The notes under the pieces are model-generated. The model was given only the letters and a program-made list of their open reading frames with translations. It was not told the origin of the DNA and did not search any database. A stretch of 64,000 nt of DNA. Origin: Agaricus subrufescens. Lineage: Eukaryota > Basidiomycota > Agaricomycetes > Agaricales > Agaricaceae. Shown piece by piece: positions 23,696 to 34,509 of this stretch (positions are counted from its first letter, which is position 1; each line of letters opens with the position of its first letter). The translations under genes were made by a program, and so were the position numbers. The DNA is taken from contig CM057057.1 in the NCBI GenBank assembly GCA_029945375.1, positions 3,224,001 through 3,288,000 of the forward strand, written 5' to 3'.

Positions 23696-23802
23696 GGGCG
23701 TTCCAGACACGAACTCGTGGGCCACGTGGTGCACCAGGCGCCCGTTCTAATTAGCGCCTCCCTTTTCGGGCCAATCCCCGTGTTCATTTCTTGCCTCGTG
23801 CC

Positions 23803-26800
23803 ATGAACCAACCCACCCCTTCAGTAACGACTCCACTGCCCCCCCTGACGACCCTCACGCAATCTTTGCTTTTCGCCACCGAGACTGGAATCGCGCAGGC
23901 CGCCCCCTCGGAGACAGCCTCCGGGGGCCATGACTCTCTACTCAACCAAAACACTCTCCTCCATACGGTCTGCCCTGGCAACGGCTTTGACGCCGCGTCC
24001 GCCGGCGTGATAGCATCTCTCATCTTGTCCGGCGCAATTGGCCTACTCATCTGGGCAAGTCGCCATTTTTTGGCGGTTTTTGAGCTGATCGATTATATCC
24101 AACATGCAGCTCATATTCGCCGCTCTCCGTCCCCGCTTTCGACAAATCTATGGTCTGCGGGAGTGGTTTGTTCCGCCAGAGTCTGTGTTGCTATTTTTTT
24201 CTTATCCTTATCTATCCTCAACGGTTGACAGGTTGCGACCCAAACAACTGGGGTCTGGCTTCTTTGCCTTTCTGAATCCTCCTGTACCCATGGTTCCCGA
24301 TGTTTCGCAAGACGTTAAAGATGCTGGCCGCTCACCAACGAAGGACGCTCAACTCTTCCCTTCGGACGAACAACTTTCCCAACGGACTTTGTTGATTGCT
24401 TTTTTGATTGCCGTAGGCTGGTCTATTCTCGCCCTCGGCGGTGCACTCCCCATCTACCTTGTGAATACACCGTGCCATCTTCAACTTCCTATACATGTCA
24501 CTTTTGGCGGCGACTTCTCGTCTCTGCAAGATCTCAGCCTCATTCGCCTCCTGCGGATTTTTGACGAACAACATGCCGAAGTCACGGACTTCAACACTCT
24601 GTCACAACGTGCGTTAATTGGAGACGAGACAGATCCTTGGAATGCCAGGCTTCGGATCATCATCCTCACTGCGATTACTGTGGTTCTAGCCCTTCTCCCT
24701 GCACTATGGGCGATCCTGCGCCAGTTCGATATCATTCTAGACTACCGCAAACGCTGGCTGCAGATTAAATGTGAGGGCAAGGATTTGGGCTGGCTCAGTG
24801 CTAAGAATGCCCCTGGCTTCCAGACCTGGGGAGAAAAGCGTTTCAAGAGCTTTATAAAAAATACCGGACTTACGTCCGGCATGGATGATGATGGACGAGA
24901 CCCAAGGCGGAACGATGGGGGAGCCCCACGTCGAAAACCTAAAAGAAGAGGAGAGGAAGCCCCCTTGTATGGGTCAGAGAAGGATTCTGAAGTCGACATC
25001 CAATGCCTATTCTCTATATCGTGGGTGTTCTCCAGAAGCACATATCACGTAAACGTCTAACCAAGTTCTCTTTAGTGATACTCAACATATTGCACTACTC
25101 ATTGACCAACGTGACGAAATATTAGAAAACCTTGAAATTGCCGAGGCGCACTACATCAGCTCGTTCCAGATTACGACTCCCGATCCTTCTGTTCTTGATT
25201 TCGAACCACATCCCCCGCCACCTCTAGACCCAGCACGCCCGTACATCAGCCGGCCTCTTCCTCTTGGACAGGGTGCCCCTCGTCGTACAAAGAAAAGACG
25301 CGCCGTCAACCGCGCATATGGCACAACATCGCTCGCTCCAACATCATTTGTGGCTCCTTCATCATTCTACAGATTACGCAGTGTGGATGGGCTTAATGCG
25401 AGTCGACTAAGAGAGTCCAACAAGGTGCCCAGTTTCACAGAATCTATCGGCTCCCGTCTTGTTGGCAGCCGTTTCCTGGAGGTGAACAGAAACTCAGCTG
25501 CGTATGGACGGTTGATGGTCGGTGGCCGTATCTCTGTGGATAGGAATGGACAATTAGGTCCCAGCGGTGAGGAAGGAGGATCGCGAACCAGCTGGATTCC
25601 TGATCCACGGCTGTATGGGCCTAATTGGGGTGCAGAACCATTCAACGGCGAAGGAATTTCCGAAATACCAGGAGCCGAATATGTCGATGAACATGGTGTG
25701 AAAAGGTCGGCAAACCGAACAAATAGCGAAACTCTTAGAGCGTTTGGTGAGAACACCACAATGTCACCTGGCGGAGAATGGAGATCAGATGCAGAAGACC
25801 CGGTTGAAAGCGAGACTATGTACAACGGGTTTAGCAATGACGAAGGTTGGGTTGACTTGGAAAAGGAAAATGGCCCGGGACGAGATTTTGACAGTGACTT
25901 TAACGGATTGCCACCAAGCTCCGGACCCTCTAAACTTAGACGAAGGCCGTTGGTACCGGGCGCGGAAGCTGTCCCAGCCACCCGACGTGAAACTTTCCCT
26001 CTTCGCCACGATAGGGACAAAGGTCTTCCGCCTGTCCCCCCACCTCATCTGCGTCTTCAGCACTCTCAGCCATTCGTTCGGCCGCTTGATGGGTTGAATT
26101 TCAATGATTTAGGCCAGGTCTATGAAGATATTATCAACTGGAGATCCCAGCTCAAGGCGATCAATTCTCAAATTTTGGATGCCCAAAAACAGAGTTATGA
26201 CGACATTGCTGAGGGCAGAAATATTCGAGGGTGGCTGATTGTGGGTCGCGGCTTGAGGTACCTTCCAGGCGTACAGATAATCGAAGGGCGTGCTAAAGAA
26301 GACATTCGCTGGGATGTTTTGCAAAATGAACGGACTGTGTTGGATAGGATGGTATTTTGGACTGTTGTTTGTATCATTACGGTCTTGTTGGCCGTTGGTT
26401 GTAAGTACCATTCCTGGTGTTGAAACTGAAGACGGGCTAATCGTTTGTAATAGTAACCGCCGTCGCAGGGCTTGCGGTTTCACCAGCCCCAGACGTAGCC
26501 CGTTCCTTGCCCTTTTTGCAGCCCTTAGTATCAGCCGGCACAATTGCGAGTGGTATTGCAACCGTACTCTTGCCTGCGGTTGCAGCGACGTTGTTCATTG
26601 GTCTTGCGATATATCTCATCCATTGTGAGCACTTACCGCTTGATTCATTTCAGCAACTAATGTTTGCTCTCAGTCATTGCTAATATCTATGGATCAATCT
26701 CTAGATCAAACAGCCAGCTTTTTGTTTTCAAGACAGTCTTTTACTGCCTGACGGCCACAGCTGCGATATTCCTGACTGCAGCAGGTGGTTTATTATTCGC

Positions 26801-28134
26801 GTTACAGGCATTCGCCGACGGTTCGAACCATACACGCTCAATTGCTAGTGGAACAGTCTATATCACCGTCCTGATACTTTCAATTGTGATTCTCATTGCG
26901 ATCTTTGTTCCTGGTCTCCTTCTACTCCAACCCATGCATTTATGGAACGTGCTCAAAGCTGAACGACAAGCGGTCACTCCACGCCAACGTTTTAGAGGTG
27001 AGGGTTTTAGAAACATACCACGATCTGATGCTGATATATTTCATTTTGTTGTAGCCGTATATCCACGAACATACGATCCAACCTTTGCCTTGAGTGCTTG
27101 TGTACTCGCCCTCATGTTTGCCTCGACGTTCTCGCTCATATTTCCGATTATCGCTCCTGCCGTTGCTATACTATTGCTGCTGAGCCTTGTCGGTGAGTGT
27201 TTAGAGTGCCGCGATCGACCGTAATTGCCAGTATATGAGAGACTAACTCCGATACTTACTCCATAGCACATCGATTCTTGATCGGATACGTGTATGCTCG
27301 AATGCACTCGCAGACAGGTGGCCTTTTGCAACTGTGGCTCCTGAAGCGCTTCGCAACTTTAATCTCATTTCAACCTATCCTCATGGGATTAATCTTTTTG
27401 AGTCGTAGAATATGGATCGAAGGAGGTATCTTGGTTGGGGCTGGTGTGGCTGTTATGCTCTTTGTCGAAATATATGCTGCCTGGAGGACGAGGCTCCCAG
27501 GGCGGGGTTCGCTACGACCTATTACGAGAGACTCGTTGGATCATTTTGCCAGCGTTGCTGATTGTTATATAGAGGATAACCGAGAGGAAATGACGAGTGA
27601 AAGCGGTACCCGAGGCCATCTCAACAGGGGATCCATGGCTTCGGTCCTGGACATGATGAGTCTAACTTTGGCTGTTGAACCATCCGCACCAACGTATCGT
27701 GGACCTGTACCACTACGTAAGTTTGTCATTTCCTCTCCACTATGCGGCATTATGTTGACTACAACTATCCCGACACCATCCCTTTTACGTCCACTCGCTG
27801 ATCGGTAACTCTGATGGCAACAGCAACGGAAACGCTAGACGATCTAACAGCCACGGAAAGAGCAGCGCGGACACATCCTGATGCCCCACCTCATTTGCCG
27901 CCGCTGCCGTTTTCAGACCATGCCGAGGACGTGGCGGGAATTCTTTACGCACCCGAACTCATAGCACCCTGTCCAATCATTTGGCTGCCAAGAGACTTTG
28001 CGGACGTGGCTCGCTCGGAAGCGGCGGACTTGAAGAAGTATCACGCTCTGGACTGCACGCTCGATGTCCACGCCAAGGCGAGCCCGATACACCCCCGGTC
28101 TTCACTGTCGCGTGGGAGACACGCCCCCAGATGA
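23803..28134 (+). CDS. CSC1/OSCA-type stress-gated cation channel (DUF221/RSN1_7TM)
   Basis: These proteins are plasma-membrane or exocyst-associated calcium-permeable osmosensitive channels. The N terminus is extracellular, then TM0 (DAASAGVIASLILSGAIGLLIW) with the family motif LRPRFRQIYGLREWFVPPE and GFFAFLNPPVPMVPDV. Two more spans follow (LLIAFLIAVGWSILALGGAL, IILTAITVVLALLPALWAIL). The cytosolic loop contains IALLIDQRDEILENLEIAEA and a long insert with disordered parts. The seven-span C-terminal half starts at MVFWTVVCIITVLLAVG and includes IASGIATVLLPAVAATLF, FYCLTATAAIFLTAAGG, YITVLILSIVILIAIFVPG and LMFASTFSLIFPIIAPAVAI. The tail contains WLPRDFADVARSEA. End at 28132-28134. Channel activity is inferred from family membership. 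Confidence 0.88.
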
Positions 28135-28689
28135 CGAGTATGAACCATAGGACGTTATGTACGGTTAATTTCTTGGGCAACGACTGAAACGGTAGATAGA
28201 TGTAACAATAGACTGCTGAGTGACCAAACAGGAGATGACGTCAGGCGAACTGGCCCTGTTTACGCTGCCAAACGCCCGCGAGCTGGCTTCTCCCTGGCCA
28301 ACCCTGCAGATGTCAGCTGGCGCACTGGCCACCGGGCCCTCCTGCGCGCAGCTCACGCCCTCCCCTGCAGCCGGCCTGCCATGCCAGAGTCCGAGATCCT
28401 GTCCCCGCGCCAGCCAGATCCCCCGTCCGTGCTGCTCGATATGCTTCCGGTCTCTCGAGCCTCCCTCGTGTGGCAGACTCCAGTCAGCCGGCCACCCCGC
28501 AAGATTCGGCTTCACTGCACGGCAGCCTGGCCCGGTCGACGGCCCCTTCCTCAATTGTCCTCCGCACCCTCTATATAATCCCTCCGTGCCTCCATCCTCT
28601 CCGGTCTCCCCTGCTTTCCCACTCCACTGCTGAATATTTAATTGGGGAATTTATCCTTGATTTCGAAACCAAAAGCGCTCGCCTTCTTC
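28135..28689. promoter_or_regulatory. GC-rich intergenic region with CRE-like site
   Basis: This 555-bp spacer after the CSC1-like gene contains a perfect palindrome TGACGTCA (CRE/bZIP type) at 28236-28243 and a TATA box at 28572-28578. Both point to the small gene starting at 28690. The short plus-strand frames within 28220-28578 are Pro/Cys-rich, have no family features and overlap the presumed promoter, so I do not call them genes. Confidence 0.45.
28572..28578 (+). promoter_or_regulatory. TATA box for the small gene at 28690
   Basis: The sequence ctatataatc places TATATAA about 115 bases upstream of the ATG, leaving room for a leader of about 85 bases. It is followed by a CT-rich stretch typical of fungal transcription start regions. 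Confidence 0.5.
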
Positions 28690-29168
28690 ATGGCCCCGGC
28701 TTCGCCTACAAATCAGCCCCATCTCCCGATTCCTACCGATCTCCAGCCATTCCTCGAGTATTCTCGCGCCCTTCACGAATACACGCTCCAGAGATGGCTG
28801 CAAGCGTTGAGGGCGCGGGAGGAGAAAAGAAGGCAGCTGCTTCTCGTGCGGCAACACTATTCCATGCAACGCCAGCCTGCCCAGGCCACCGCTGCCCGCA
28901 GGAAAGCTTCGATACAGAAGAGTAATTCCAACGATCCAGGCGAACGGAGCGGAACATCGTAGAAACCCTCTTTGGAAGCGAGAGGTCTCCGTCAATGTCC
29001 CGACCGTCGATATCTCCCGATACTCGTACCACTTATCTATCTGGACTACCTTTACCAAGTGCTGGCTATGGTCCTTTTGCGACCTCCGTGACTCACCGCC
29101 GTCCACAGGTCGCTTCCTTTTTCGACCCGATCGCTTTTGCAGTCCAACTTTGTCAACCCTTGAGCTAG
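28690..29168 (+). CDS. Small unknown protein, predicted from two exons
   Basis: I do not recognise this protein. From ATG 28690-28692 the first frame encodes MAPASPTNQPHLPIPTDLQP, then an amphipathic basic helix-forming segment (ALHEYTLQRWLQALRAREEKRRQLLL) and RQHYSMQRQPA. A 42-nt intron (gtaatt ... catcgtag, about 28920-28961) would splice ASIQK to KTLFGSERSPSMSRPSISPD and then a Ser/Pro-rich tail ending AVQLCQPLS at a stop at 29166-29168. The spliced product is about 145 residues. Support comes from the in-phase join, the TATA box and the CRE-like site upstream. Without the splice the frame stops after SGTS at 28962. The intron is shorter than most here and its branch site is weak, so the model is tentative. 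Confidence 0.42.
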
Positions 29169-30768
29169 TATGGCGTATCGCTACCCAGGCACTCGTAGGA
29201 CTTATGTCGTGATTTTTTTTCTATTACTGATATAAATACCACTCAAGCTGAAGATTGTTTCCGCGGACCATTCATGATCTTATGCCTTGAGAACCGACAC
29301 AGGCGACCCCGGCGGCTACATCATGCCAATTGCAGCTTTGCATAACCTGACGCACGAATCAACGACGCCCGCCGTGGTCGTGATCGATTGACGTTAGTAG
29401 GAGCCGGAGTGGCGTGGTCAATATTTTCGGGGAGTTCAGGACTACAAGTGCCAACCCTGGTGGTGATTTTGCTACATAGAGACGCGTTTTCAACCGATAT
29501 GGACTTGATGCTAGACTTGATTACGCAGGCTGGCGCTATTGTACCCCACAATTGTATTCAATAGACGGCAAGGGGAGAATCAATTGCGAAAAAAAAAATC
29601 TTGCGTAAGAAGAGTACCCCGGCTTCTTGGCGTCGTGGTTTGCGTGGCAGTCAACGTCTCACTCCAAAGTAATTTATCTGTATTCGGTAGCAAAATATTT
29701 CACTTATGCCCCTATGGGCTACTGACGGTGATATATACTTACTTGCATCCCGTTGTGCTCGCACTCTTCCCAGTCGCGAAATTCGAGCATCGGGGCAGAC
29801 CAAAAAGCTGACCGATCTTGGCGATCGCAACTCAAATAAGCTCAGTCCCCCTATGCCTTTTACGTTTTCTTTTCCTCGACCTACTATCGCGAAGGCAACA
29901 AGGGCTATGTGATCGATGTTCATATGACATACACACCTCGTGAATGTTTTCGCACCCTGGCTGGGTGACCATAGGGTATAGTCACTCTGACGTTATTGCT
30001 TCCGTCCATTTCGCAGATCCAATTCAGTTTTAGAGTCTGTCACTATCTTTTGATGGCTGTGGTAATTCTGTTGCTATATTTGCTGAATGCCTATGACAGT
30101 ACCACCTTTGGGTTTACGTTAACCAAGGGCTACTGATGGCTACCTTCGTAACCCGCTCAATGAGAAAAGAGTTGGTCTTACGGGCACTTTGGGTGGTCTT
30201 GTCATTTCAATTGAGCCCTGATCCCCACACCTGAACATATCTAAAAACTACATGGACGGAGTATAAGGACGGCAGTTGGAGTGGATAAATTTGTTGGCTG
30301 TTAGGTTCAACATCTACGGGTACTGGCGGGCTTCTCATAAAAACTGTTTCAATACAACGAATGATGACGAACCGGAGACATCAAATCTCCGAGCTGTTCA
30401 GGTTAATCTCGGGAGGGAATGCGAAGATTGAACACCCAGACAAGCTCTCGTGTTCCCGTTTAGCCCCATCTACAATAATAAACACATGTCAGAATGCCTT
30501 CTTAAAGGTTAAGTTGCTGATCTATTCCGATGGTATACCAACTTTCCAGAATAGCGCTTTCCTAAGATTAGGCTTGATATCGTCACTCTGCTTCTTATGG
30601 ACTTATCACAAACAAAAAAAATATAATCAATCTAAATCGCAAAATCTACCACCACTAGGAAGTCAAGATATTTGAAAGTCAAGCATCAAACTTAAAAATT
30701 TGCTCCACAGCAACCCAATAACAAACATTGCGTAAATACATCTTGAGAAAAAACCTTCTATCGAACGT
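29169..30768. other. Gene-poor region, possible degraded coding fragments
   Basis: No gene can be supported across these 1.6 kb. Two plus-strand pieces look like old coding sequence. One near 30130-30225 encodes GYLRNPLNEKRVGLTGTLGG, and one near 30285-30405 encodes an uninterrupted segment with FNIYGYWRASHKNCFN and ETSNLRAVQVNLGREC. They are in frames broken by stops, with no start, signal or recognisable motif around them. The minus-strand frames at 29321-29551 and 29651-29923 show no family features. The part from about 30600 is A/T-rich and probably the 3' flank of the metalloprotease gene. Confidence 0.35.
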
Positions 30769-32031
30769 TTAGGAAAGAGTGGGGTTATTTTCGGCGAAAT
30801 ATTCATGCGAATCGGCATTCATGATAGCGCTGGCAGGGTTGGTGGTAGCAAGATTCCTAGCGGCACTTTGTCCGTATGTGACGTCGCTGGTGCCACCATT
30901 AGCGAGAAAATGGGAAGACTCGTGTATAATAGTTCCAGCCTATCAGGCTGTCAATTGGGGATCGAACGCCACACAGTTAAAGATAACTGACCTTGGAGTC
31001 GGTTCCTGTCGTTGGGGCGCTCCAAAAGGCACCACACAAGTGAATATGGCCAAGGCTATGGTCCCAACGATAACTGATAAGTACGTGTGGTCAAAATAAA
31101 ACAGCACACGAACTTGGGTGGGTAAACAAAAGCAAACATGTTGGCATCGGTGCAAGAACAGTCGTATGTGAAGCCACTAAAGTCGTTGGTATTTATGGCA
31201 CGGAAGTGAGCCGCAACAACATCGCGACGAGATGCTACGTAAGAGCCAAACCAGGCCGTATAGCGAGCCGTTCCGGCTTTGTTGTTCACCAAGTATGAAT
31301 TAGCATTAGCCGCATATGTCTGTGCAGAGGCTGCTGCTGCCTTCACGGAGTTTTGTTGAGAAGCGGTGCAATTGATAAAGTCGAGGCGACGAGACAGATC
31401 AGACCATCGGAGGCGGCTACTTTCAAGTTTTCCCGAGATGTGAATCTCATGGTGAACATTATCAGTGGCCTGAAGCGTAGTAACGACGTTGTCTTCATCG
31501 ACAACATGAAAGATATCATGAGCCTTCAATTTGTACAAGCCGCTACCAGAGGTATTGAAATTGTAGACACCGGCCACTACAATAGTCAGGATGACTGCAA
31601 CCCTTGAATATTTTGCTCACAGTCATGAGTGGCCGTTATAGACTGGCCAGGAGGGAGGGAAACATAACCTCCAGCCTTGGCAGCGACCTCGGGAACGTAC
31701 TTGAACTGGATACCGCCAAAAGGAGGTTGTGACCCTTCCGCATTGGACACAGTGAACTTATATGCAGGGTGCTCTGATAAAATGCTGCGTGGATCTTTAA
31801 GAATCTTGACCGTCTCGTCGCCAGAGTTAGTGAGAGTTGCAGTGACTCTTAGATTATCAACGTCGTCGATGCGAGGTGGGCCTACGAAATGATTCCTGGG
31901 CCGTCATGCACCCGCTCTCCGCTGAACAGGAAAGGTAGCGCACCAGTCACTTCAACACTAAGAGAGGGTAGAGCGACAGCACAGATAGCAGAGGAAATTA
32001 GCGCAACGAGTGAGAAGCGAGCCAAGGACAT
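30769..32031 (-). CDS. Secreted M35 deuterolysin-type metalloprotease (peptidyl-Lys metalloendopeptidase-like)
   Basis: Extracellular zinc endopeptidase of the aspzincin group, close to the Grifola/Pleurotus enzymes cutting before lysine. Start MSLARFSLVALISSAICAVA is a signal peptide. The propeptide has LRVTATLTNSGDETVKILKD, FGGIQFKYVPEVAAKAGG and SLPPGQSITATHD. The mature part begins near LDFINCTASQQNSVKAAAAS and continues with TARYTAWFGSYVASRR and TYDCSCTDANMFAFVYP. Across two introns come IHLCGAFWSAPTTGTDSK and GTIIHESSHF, holding HExxH, then GTSDVTYGQ, the third zinc-ligand motif of aspzincins, and MNADSHEYFAENNPTLS before the stop at 30769-30771. At least four introns of about 45-65 nt; one splices THD to LAGVYNFN. 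All catalytic elements are present, so it looks functional. Likely for nutrient protein degradation. Confidence 0.88.
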
Positions 32032-32335
32032 CCTGCTGGAAATAAGATGGGTGTAGCATTGTCGCAGTACAGTTTATAAAGAAACTGGGCGAAGGACAGA
32101 AGCTTTCACAGAGGAACCAACCCCGTGGCGGGCTTCAAGCATGGAAGTCTGTTGAATAACCCCTATTTCCGCGTGCTCGATGACTTGCACAAAACATGTG
32201 CAGATATACTATATGACCATGCGGGAAGCGTATTCACAAAGGGCGCAGCCAAAAGAAACGTTCGAGTCTGATACAGGTGCTTGGTGAATATTGAGACAGG
32301 AGGGCAGATTACAAGAGGGGGCCTGAGTAACCGAA
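32032..32335. promoter_or_regulatory. Divergent region between the M35 protease and F-box-like genes, with TATA box
   Basis: The 304-bp spacer between two start codons contains tttataaa at 32072-32079. On the minus strand this is a TATA box about 42 bases ahead of the protease ATG, giving a very short leader. A secreted protease with a TATA promoter fits inducible expression (inference). Nothing else is visible. Confidence 0.5.
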
Positions 32336-33571
32336 ATGGCAGTGCGCCACCACCTGATGCCCACCCACCACGAGTTACCTGCCGAGCTCTGGCTCGAAAT
32401 CTTGTACTGGGCCACACAATCTTCTTCAAAGGAAGCTAAATCATCAGTCATTGACCATGTACCCTTCCAATTACCACCTAATGACACCAAGGATCCAGCA
32501 TTGTGCACCAGAAGCACGCTATCATTGGTGTGCCGGTTGTGGAGGATCTGGACAACCGATTTCTTGTATAAGGACATCAGGATTCGCCACGGCGCGTGTG
32601 CACTGCGACAGGCGTTAGAGAATCAGCAACACTATGGGAGAATGGTATGTATGACACTTAATTGAGCTTGTTCGCATGTGTTCATGGCGCAGGTCCATCG
32701 CGCGGTTCTTCCCTACCCGAGCACCGTGTCTGGGCCCGCTGGTTCCCCAACATCAACATCGATCGATATCCTGCGTCATTGTCCACGCCTCGAGGTGCTC
32801 GTCCGGCCTCGCTGCCTGGTTACCGAGCTTCTGCCATTCGAGTTCGAAGTAGGCTGTGTCTTGTTGCCCTCTTTGCGTCGTTTGGAGTGGTGGCATCACA
32901 CGGAAGCAGAGCGATCCGGCGGGATAAATTCCTTAGGTGTCGTGCTAGAACACGCCCCAAATATTGAATACCTTTTCATTGGGGATGTGGTGGGCTACAC
33001 TAAAAAGACCTCGGTCTATCTTCCATCGTTGAGGACACTCCGTCTCCATGTTATATGTGGCTTACTCCTTCACCAAATCGTCACCCAATGGAATCTTCCC
33101 TCGATGACGCATATCGTTGTGGACTCTCCTTTGGTGGAACACGGCCTACGTGGTGTTTGGGATAGATTCGGCTCGCAGCTGGAAATTGTCGAGTTCGGGA
33201 AACATCTTCGTTTTCTAAGAGACGACCACTTGACGGTCTGTCTCCGATGTTGCCCAACTCTTCAAGAGATTGGATACTTCGCTTTTTTCACCACAGTCCC
33301 TGAAACTACCGAAGAGCATAAATCTATCAGAACAATTCGCCTACACTCTGCCGTCAATCATTTTCTCCAATGTGCTGAGGAGATTTGGAGTTTCCTCGAT
33401 GGCCACTTCAGATTCTTTAGCCAGTTGCCTTCCCTCTCTAGAATCGTACTTTACGGTGATTGGAGGGGTTTTCTGGGGAAACCTCGCTTCCAGGAAATCA
33501 CGCAGCGATTGTATGAAGTGAAAGGTCGTTCAATCTTGGAGTTTGCAGACAGTGCGTTATCCCACATATGA
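32336..33571 (+). CDS. F-box-like protein
   Basis: Agaricomycete genomes contain large families of such F-box proteins with degenerate leucine-rich C-terminal parts; partners are SCF ubiquitin ligase subunits. Start MAVRHHLMPTHH precedes an F-box-like motif: ELPAELWLEILYWATQ, then a variable loop, and STLSLVCRLWRIWTTDFLYKDI. One intron (about 32644-32691) splices QHYGRM to VHRAVLPYPSTV. The rest consists of irregular Leu-rich segments (IDILRHCPRLEVLVRPRCL, YLPSLRTLRLHVICGLLLH, HLTVCLRCCPTLQEIGYF), consistent with LRR-like repeats. The second ATG (codon 8) is an alternative start. No substrate can be inferred. The stop lies 39 bp from the convergent FHIT-like stop. Confidence 0.75.
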
Positions 33572-33610
33572 ATTCTGGCATGATTTTTGTTATGGCAGTT
33601 TTGTCGGACA

Positions 33611-34308
33611 TTATGCTGGTTTTGATAGTTGTATAGTATCCTCTGGCTTGAAGAAGGTCCTCAGCCATTGAGCTTCCTGTTCCATCTCCTCTAATGAACG
33701 AGGCAATCTAACCTCGTCAGCATCAACTCTGAAAGGTTCATGTGATACCTGTTCCTTCAAGCTTGAAGCCAAGTTTGCTTCCCCGTTTTCAAGAGCGGGA
33801 TATATCGCATCATTGTTGCCGGAAAAATGATCTCCGACGGCTTTCCTTGGAAGGAGGTGGAAATGGACGTGAGGCACACTTTGCCCCGCGGCTTTACCAT
33901 CCTGTAACGGACATTCAATAAGTGTAACTCGAGACATCATGGAAGGTGCGAACTTGGCAGGCGATAGTTAGAGCATCAGCACCGTAGACGCGTTCGATGA
34001 CGGAGCCTACGCGTTGTACACTGTGCATAAGTGAACTCAGTTCAGACGCTGTGAGGACACGGATTAGACAAGTCTTTTTGATAGATTGTACCTACCATTT
34101 AGGTCTGCCAGTCTGGGCACCGGACGTGTGGGTATAACAAGCACATCTGAGAAAAGTAATGTGATTATTGGCGGTGTGAGAACAGACGATTAATCTCCGT
34201 ACGGCCTGGGACTATCGGCTTCAGATTAACGATAGCATATGAGAGGGCAGTTCGGTAAAATGCTTGGCGAGTAACTTCAAAACTTGAGAAAAGGAGTGTC
34301 GACGACAT
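33611..34308 (-). CDS. FHIT-like HIT-domain hydrolase (bis(5'-adenosyl)-triphosphatase)
   Basis: Hydrolyses Ap3A-type dinucleotides; yeast homologues are Hnt2 and Aph1. Start MSSTLLFSSFEVTRQAFYRT, then SYAIVNLKPIVPG, DVLVIPTRPVPRLADLNASE, LTIACQDGKAAGQSVPHVHF and HLLPRK. The histidine triad HVHFH is intact, with the second Q-S-V-P-H context of FHIT. The first Fhit His/Asn elements (NLKPIVPGH-type) are preserved. The C-terminal part carries the longer tail seen in fungal members (NNDAIYPALENGE ... EAQWLRTFFKPEDTIQLSKPA). Four exons with introns of 45-60 nt. An upstream in-frame methionine exists but would add sequence with no family match, so I chose the ATG at 34306-34308. Confidence 0.86.
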
Positions 34309-34509
34309 AGGAGTTTCTCTAGTAGCTCTAGTAGCCCACGAAATCTGTATTGCTATGAGCCGGCTGTTGCCGATATACATATCTTCTGTACCTCGCCTGA
34401 CCATGTCCAATGACCAAAAATGTCTACTTTCTCTACTTTGGAAATATACATTTCACATATAGATAGACAGCATCTGCTTCCTGTGAATTGTTCTTTCTAA
34501 CGCCCTACC

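Noticed and set aside
26810..26830. GGTTCGAACC, reminiscent of a tRNA B box
   Set aside because: It sits within a coding exon of the CSC1-like gene and no A box or cloverleaf surrounds it.
28381..28578. GC-rich plus-strand frame before the small gene
   Set aside because: Lies in the presumed promoter with CRE-like and TATA sites and has no protein features.
30361..30675. 104-codon plus-strand frame
   Set aside because: A/T-rich end with Lys/Asn/Gln repeats, no family resemblance; overlaps the possible relic in another frame.
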